Below, piece by piece: positions 14,858 through 20,277 of a stretch of 20,277 nt of DNA. A model generated the notes under the pieces. It made no database searches. It saw only the letters and a list, made by a program, of their open reading frames with translations, and was not told the origin of the DNA. Position numbers and translations under genes: made by a program. The first letter of the stretch is position 1; each line of letters starts with the position of its first letter. This DNA is from Acanthamoeba sp. SK_2022b. Lineage: Eukaryota > Discosea > Longamoebia > Acanthamoebidae. The DNA lies in assembly GCA_027943245.1 (NCBI GenBank), contig JANDJZ010000740.1, positions 1 through 20,277 of the forward strand, given 5' to 3'.

Positions 14858-17361
14858 ATGGACCGAAGGACACTGAAGTCACTGGCAACCTTTGGGTTGC
14901 TTATGGTGGTTCCGTTGGTGCTCCTGCTGGCCTTTGCCCCTGCACCTGCCCACGCAGGACGCGACTACTACGACATCCTCGTACGTGTCCCCCTCTGACC
15001 TCCTTTCTTTTCGAGTGATTTATTGCACGACTGCAAATTAAGGTAAATTATAATAATAATAAAATACCATTTAATCTTGCCGCAGGGCGTGCCGAAAGAT
15101 GCGTCGCAGGCGCACATCAAGAAGGCCTTCAAGAAGCTGAGCGTCAAGTATCACCCTGACAAGAACCCCGACGGTCGCGACCAGTTCGTGGAGCTCAGCA
15201 ACGGTACCTCCTCCAGTGCAACTTGTTGTTCGCAGCAAGACCTGCGAGTTGTCCTGCTACTCGCCTCCCCTCCCCGCGAGAGAGAGAGAGAGAGCAACGC
15301 CCACCCGTCTGACGCTGTCGTGTCTCCTCCAGCCTATCAGGTGCTGTCCGACCCCGAGGCCCGCGCCAAGTACGATCGCTTCGGCGAGGAGGGCCTCAAG
15401 AAGGGCCAGGGGGGTGGGCCCGGCTTCAGGCACGCGCTTGTCCATTCGCCATGCGTGCTCCGGCGCAGATCTGGGGGGCTTACCCTTGTGCTCTATTGGG
15501 CGAACTGCTGCAGGTTCAACGACCCGTTCAACGTGTTCGAGCACTTCTTCAGCACGGGAGGCGGTCCCGGCGGCGGCGGCGCTCACTTCACTTTCACCAC
15601 CGGCCCGGGCGGCTTCGGCGGCATGCCGGGCGGCTTCCAGCAACAGCACCACCGCCAGCAACATCACCAGCAGCAACAGCAGCAGCAGCAGGCATGCCTC
15701 GCCCACTCCCACTCCACCCCGTGCTCTTGTTGCTGCCGTGCCCCGCTGTAGCCATGTGTCGCGTGATGGCGTGGCCTTGCTGACCAAGGTGGCGCGCGCC
15801 AGCAGCCAGACAAGTTGTACGACGACAGGGGCGAGATCACCCTCCTCACCGCAGGCAACTTTGAGTCGACCGTGCTCGACGACGAGAGCTCCATCTGGGT
15901 CGTCCAGTTCTACTCGAGCTCATGTACGCGCTCTCCCTGCCTTTCTCCTTCCTGCCACGCGCAGCAGACCAGAGGGTCACTCTCTCACACATTTTCCTCT
16001 CATTTTCTTCTTGCATTTCCCTGCTCGTGGTCGACTGTCCAGGCGGGCACTGCCACAAATTGGCCCCGGCCTTCAAGGACGCGTCGAAGCGGCTGCGCGG
16101 CATGGTCAAGTTGGGCGTCGTCGATGGCTCTGTCGAATCCGATTTGTGCATCAAGTATGACGTGAAGGTTGACATCTCTCCCCATTCGCTCGCTGTTCGT
16201 GCGCTTGTCGTGTTGTGATGTGATGACCGATGCGAGACTTTCGCTGAATGGACCATTTACGCTGCGCGCGCGCGCGTTCAGGGCTTCCCCACGCTCCTGT
16301 TGTTCGCCCCCGGCGATAAGCGAGCCCGCACGCCCGAGGAATACAATGGCGCGCGCAACTCTGATGGCATCGCCCAGTGGGCACTCAAGGTGCAGCAACC
16401 CCCCCTCCCCTACGCGTCTTCTTTCGCCTGTCGTTGGCCACGCGTGGCTCACGCCTCTCGTTGGCCGGTCGTCATGGCAGGTGATGCCCTCGTACGTGAC
16501 CACGCTGGACAGCTACAAGAAATACGCCGACCTGTGCCTCGGCCCGGACTCGTCCACCTGCGTCCTGCTGTTCACGGACAAGTACGCTTCCACATCTATA
16601 ATCGATTTTAAATATTTTTCTCATATTTATTATATATTTTTATATATAATATAAATTGGTATTTTTTCCTTGTGTGCTGATGTGTGAACGCGTGTAGGAA
16701 GTCCACTCCTCCTCTCTACTCTGCTCTGTCGCGCGACTACAAGGACCACCTCTCCTTCGCCATCGTGCGCTCCTCTGCGGCCGATGCCCAGGCCATCATT
16801 TCCGAATTCGCCTCCGTCATCGGCGAAAAGGTGCCCCTCCCCACCTCCACACGCACACGCACACGCACACGCACACGCACACGCACACGCACACGCACAC
16901 GCACACGCGCAAGGAGGCCACTGGCCGCTAACGCGAGGGAGTCTCGCGTTGATGCACGCTGGCAGTACCCCGCGGTCGTGGTGAAGGAACCCGCGAAGAT
17001 GACCCCGTACACCGGCGAGTCGTTCTCCTACCTCGATCTGCGCAGGTAGGTTTTCCCCTCTGTGGAAGCGCTTCGCGTTCTTCGCCCACGGCGAGTGTGC
17101 GCGTTGTTAACGTGGCGGTATGTCCGCTTTAAGGTGGCTGGTCAAGTTTGCCCGGTCGCGACCGAGCGCGGTGTCGCCGGGCCAGGCCTCCAAGGCGGAC
17201 CCCGAAGTGCGCGAGCTCACCGCCTCCTCGCTGAACGACGTCTGTCCCCCCGAGTCCAGCACGCTCTGCGCCGTCGCTTTCCTTCCTCCCGGCCAGCTCG
17301 GTACGTCGGAAATGGCCTGCATCGGTGTCTTCGATGGCGATTGGCCGCCCGCTGACAACCG

Positions 17362-17425
<64 letters not shown>

Positions 17426-17915
17426 CGTGCGCCTCCAGCCGACGCCGAGACGCTGGCCATGCTCAAGTCGCTCAACCTCAAGTACAGCAACGACCGATTC
17501 ACGTTCACCGTTGCCGATGAGCAAAAGCAGAATGAGTTCAAGGTACTGTGCGCCCTGCTAGAAGACGCCAAGCGTGTGTGGTAGACGCTGACCGCCCGCG
17601 TGTTGTCCCGCCTCGCTCCACCTCCCTGGCCATACGACAGAAAGCATTGCTGGAGGGAGCAGCGGAGACCTCGCCCCAGCTGGTGGTTTGGAATGCCAAG
17701 AAGGGCCGCGCTGTGGTTCACGATGTACGTCACAATCCCGAGAGCTCTCCCAAGAGAGCCACCGGTATCCGTGTGCGTTGCGCTTATCGACCCTTGTCGT
17801 CATCCAGGGCGAGTTCAACGTCGATGCGCTGTCGCAGTTCGTGGACGCGCTGGTTGGCGGTGGCAAGCGGTGGACGCGCCTGACCTCCGCGCCCGCTTCC
17901 CTTCTCGTCAACTGA
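14858..17915 (+). CDS. DnaJ-thioredoxin fusion protein of the secretory pathway (ERdj5/DNAJC16-like), 14 exons
   Basis: Exons: 14858-14980, 15086-15203, 15333-15429, 15514-15691, 15803-15923, 16043-16167, 16282-16389, 16481-16581, 16698-16830, 16966-17045, 17134-17300, 17439-17542, 17641-17724, 17808-17915 (TGA), about 548 residues. A signal peptide ends near PAHA-GRDYY (residue 33). The J domain follows (about 34-100) with YHPDKN, its HPD at 64-66, so it can recruit an Hsp70 (BiP in the ER). Then come a Gly/Phe region and a Gln/His-rich stretch (to about 175). The thioredoxin fold has FYSSSCGHCHKLAP (CGHC at 213-216, the PDI-type redox pair) and the cis-Pro loop in VKGFPTL. A further thioredoxin-like part (about 290-548) lacks a CxxC but has LLFTDKKSTPP and LCAVAFLP. 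Two introns use GC donors (15430, 15692). No KDEL-like tail is seen; the protein ends LLVN. Likely role: oxidative folding or quality control in the ER. Confidence 0.9.
16849..16908 (+). repeat. (ACACGC)n hexanucleotide array in DnaJ-thioredoxin intron 9
   Basis: About ten copies of ACACGC over 60 bp in intron 16831-16965, starting soon after the donor GTGCCC. The tract is about 55 nt from the acceptor. Confidence 0.9.
17363..17424 (+). repeat. (TG)n microsatellite in DnaJ-thioredoxin intron 11
   Basis: Uninterrupted sense-strand TG run ending about 12 nt before the CAG acceptor at 17436-17438. Confidence 0.95.
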
Positions 17916-18925
17916 CCTACCGGTTGACCGCGCACGACATATTTATTAAAGGTGAAGGGAGTCGGTTGGGTCCCAAGCTGGGGCCAGAAGCCACCTCTCT
18001 TTCCCTCAAGCAAGTGCTGGGGTTGTGGTCAACCGACCGCAACAACAACTGCAGCAGTGGATTGTTTGTTGATAAAAACAAAACGATACGTGACTCTACT
18101 CTCACCATGTGTGTATCATCTTGCCACAATTGCGTGGAGTAGGGGCAGGTCCGTACTACCCCAGTGCAAAAGGCTACTCTTATCCGGGTTCGGCGAGAGG
18201 AGACGAGAAGTACATGGGGTCGACCAGGTAGAGGGCGGCTCGAGATGCACCAGCGCCACACTAAAGTCGCAACACTGGGAGACCAAGGAGAAGAATCGTG
18301 CTGGAAAAGAAGACTGGCGAAAGGGGCAGCTCTGTTCAGAGCTCTACTCACTCAGTCAGTAGACCATCTACGTGTAGGTGGTAGCAGCATAAAGACGTTG
18401 TGCTGGGATTGGCAGCTTCGGTGGGGGCGCCCTGTTTTGTACATTCGCTACACAACCTTGCCAAGCACCAGCGCCAAGGTGCTGCCGCATTCCCTCAAAC
18501 ATCGTAGGTCACAAGGGCTCCTCCTCTCCTTCGTTAAGCACACCAGTAGGCCTCCGGCTGTACCATCGTCATCGAGGCCGCCTGGCCCAACATACCCCCC
18601 CAGAGTCTCCAACCACCGCTGCGCTTGGCCGGCGGCCATTGCGCGGGGCAAGAATTGTTGTTTTTTCATCGGACCGTGTAGAGTGCCAAAAAGACTGGTC
18701 CGGTCCCTGCGGTACGCACTCGCCCTCTCGTTTATCTTCGCTTCTTTGGTTGTTGGCTGCTCAATTACCTCGCGCATCGAAGGAGCCTCTGTTAATTGGA
18801 TGTAATTTTCACTCATTTTGCTCCCCCCCTCCGATGTCGATCGGGATCGATAATCACACAAGATTCTAATTATGACGTTATACCAACTCCTTTCGCTTTA
18901 GTGTTAGAGAAGCATCTCCATCAAC
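17916..18925. other. About 1 kb intergenic stretch without a supportable gene
   Basis: Apart from the ATTAAA near its start I see no recognisable gene, tRNA or rRNA here. A frame on the plus strand stays open for about 640 bases (18164-18805) and another on the minus strand for about 410 (18448-18861). Neither shows a family motif, the G/C third-position bias of neighbouring exons, or a good ATG context. The final bases before 18926 presumably hold the promoter of the double-PHD gene. A non-coding RNA or decayed gene is possible but not shown. Confidence 0.5.
17945..17950 (+). terminator. Poly(A) signal ATTAAA for the DnaJ-thioredoxin gene
   Basis: The common variant ATTAAA lies 30 bp after the stop at 17913-17915, in a short AT-rich patch. 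Confidence 0.5.
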
Positions 18926-19873
18926 ATGTTGGGCCGCACCCACTCAGCCGATGGGCCCTCAGAGGATGATGGAGGAGAGGTAAACGCCCCTTTCTCCTCA
19001 GTATCGCGGGTGGTTGGCCAAGAGCATGGCCATGGCCCTTCAATGGACGGTCTGCCATGGCGGCCGCCTATCTCCCCGCTACGCGAGGCCCGATTGTCCT
19101 AACCAAAGGGTTTCGGTGGGATCGGTGCAGAGTCTCCTTACCCGCGTCCTCAATCACGACAACTGTGACTCCTGCGGCGAAGGCGGCGAGCTCCTCTGCT
19201 GTGATAGAGTACTACTACTCGTCCACTCACTCTCTCTCTCTCTCTCTCGTAACTGGTCCTACCCGTGTACTCACCGAACACCGCAGTGTCCCGCGTCGTT
19301 TCACCTGGAGTGCTTGAACCCGCCGCTTCCTCGCGTCCCCGATGGCGACTGGTTCTGTCGAGCCTGCCTTCTGCAAGACACGGTGCGTGGCAACGATGGT
19401 TTGATCTCCTCGTGATTGGTTGATGATTAATTATTGATTGATTGTTCATTGGCAGCCGTTTGAACCGCAAACGATGGAGATGACGATCATGGGACGGCTG
19501 CTGCAGCACTTGGAAGGCCGCAACACCGTTGCCTTCTCTCTCCCGCTGAGGATCATCAAGGCTGTCGAACGTGCGTCAAAGCGATGGCCCAATCTCTGCT
19601 CACCGACGCAGCTCCCCTAACGCAGCGCCAATCCCACCTCCAGAGCGGTCCGTGGCGGACGACCACGCCGATAGCCAGGACGACGCCGACGCACCGGGGG
19701 AGAGCAACCTGTTCGATTCGGATCAGAGCGACTCTGATCGGGGCCTGCGGCAAGGCAAGCGCAAGCGACCGCGAAACGACGACTACTGCTGCGTCTGCTC
19801 CCTCGCTTCGCACAGCTGCGACTTGGCCCAGTGCATCAGGTACTCACCCCCCTCCCCTCCCCGCCCAGACGTG

Positions 19874-19945
<72 letters not shown>

Positions 19946-20277
19946 CTTGGCGACGACTAACGCGTTGCCATCAGATGTCCGCGATCGTTTCACCTGTGGT
20001 GCCTCGAACCGCCGCTGCTGGGCAAGCCCACGGTGGACTGGCTGTGTCCCGCGCACGAGGAGGAATCGCTCAGCGCCTACACGCCGTTGGTATACGCCCT
20101 CGCCCCGCTTCTCTTCGCGGAGACCCCCCCCCCGCGAACAAGGCACGCGACGCGATCTGACGGGTGGGGGTGGGTGGGTGGGTGGGTTGCAGTACGCCAC
20201 CAAGTCGAAGCGAGGCCAGACCTACGTCATCCCCCAGGCGAACATACGGCTGGACTTCGCCTTCTGCACCAGCCCGT
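18926..20277 (+). CDS. Double PHD-finger protein, PHF12/Rco1-like, 5' part (runs off window), 7 exons seen
   Basis: Exons: 18926-18979, 19131-19208, 19287-19382, 19456-19570, 19644-19839, 19975-20089, 20193-20277 (open at the window end), about 246 residues. PHD finger 1 (about 30-71) has the C4HC3 ligands: CDSC, CCDRCP, FHLEC, then WFCRAC; the exon 2/3 junction falls inside CCDR-CP. An acidic Ser/Asp-rich linker with the basic patch KRKRPRND (possible nuclear signal) leads to a second, divergent finger (about 163-207). That finger has CCVC, CDLAQCIRCP, FHLWCLEPPL and DWLCPAH. Two fingers with an acidic/basic spacer are typical of PHF12 and yeast Rco1, subunits of Sin3/Rpd3S-type histone deacetylase complexes that read histone H3 tails. 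That identity is likely but not proven from the part seen. The exon 1 assignment (18 residues, donor GTAAAC) is the weakest step. Intron 5 carries a long sense (TG)n. Confidence 0.82.
19875..19944 (+). repeat. (TG)n microsatellite in PHD gene intron 5
   Basis: Sense-strand TG run of about 70 bp in intron 19840-19974. It ends about 27 nt before the CAG acceptor; a CTAAC in the gap (19957-19961) is a good branch-point candidate. Confidence 0.95.

Noticed and set aside
18180..18200. GGGTTCGGC as a possible tRNA B box
   Set aside because: No matching A box, acceptor stem or cloverleaf could be drawn around it.
18164..18805. 213-residue plus-strand ORF as a gene
   Set aside because: No ATG at its start, no recognisable domain, no sign of coding third-position bias, and a competing frame on the other strand.

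Overview
The window reads as nuclear DNA of a GC-rich, very intron-dense protist. Seven protein genes can be assembled by splicing short ORF pieces at GT-AG (sometimes GC-AG) junctions, giving about 63 introns, mostly 65-200 bp, in 20 kb. Canonical AATAAA/ATTAAA signals lie in AT-rich 3' flanks. Gene density, coding GC, intron size and content fit Acanthamoeba or a close amoebozoan best. That assignment is inferred from style, not from a diagnostic marker. No prokaryotic operon, CRISPR, transposon, rRNA or tRNA was seen.

Layout. 1-528 (+): 3' end of an unrecognised low-complexity basic protein. 834-2690 (+): AI-2E/TMEM245-type multi-pass membrane protein, 5 exons. 2872-5690 (-): cytosolic phenylalanyl-tRNA synthetase beta subunit, 10 exons. 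6120-8472 (+): DGAT2-family acyltransferase, 11 exons. 8883-11445 (+): PH-domain protein with a Trp-rich C-terminal half, 9 or 10 exons. 11569-14621 (-): alanine aminotransferase with a mitochondrial-type presequence, 14 exons. 14858-17915 (+): secreted/ER DnaJ-thioredoxin fusion with a CGHC active site, 14 exons. 17916-18925: about 1 kb with no supportable gene. 18926-20277 (+): start of a double-PHD protein resembling PHF12/Rco1, 7 exons, running off the window.

The genes are unrelated housekeeping functions (translation, lipid storage, amino-acid metabolism, ER folding, chromatin). They are arranged as convergent pairs (about 180 and 120 bp between stops) and divergent pairs (about 430 and 240 bp between starts) that may share promoters.

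The strongest unexplained signal is in the introns. On the sense strand, runs of C sit just inside 5' splice sites and runs of G just before 3' splice sites. In at least five introns both occur and could pair, and in one ALT intron they give a perfect 16-bp stem starting exactly 3 nt from each splice site. Seven long (TG)n tracts are all in sense orientation close to 3' splice sites, and five introns use GC donors. These patterns suggest a structure- and UG-repeat-assisted mode of splice-site recognition. All exon boundaries were set by eye from frame, splice dinucleotides and protein-family fit, without transcript evidence.
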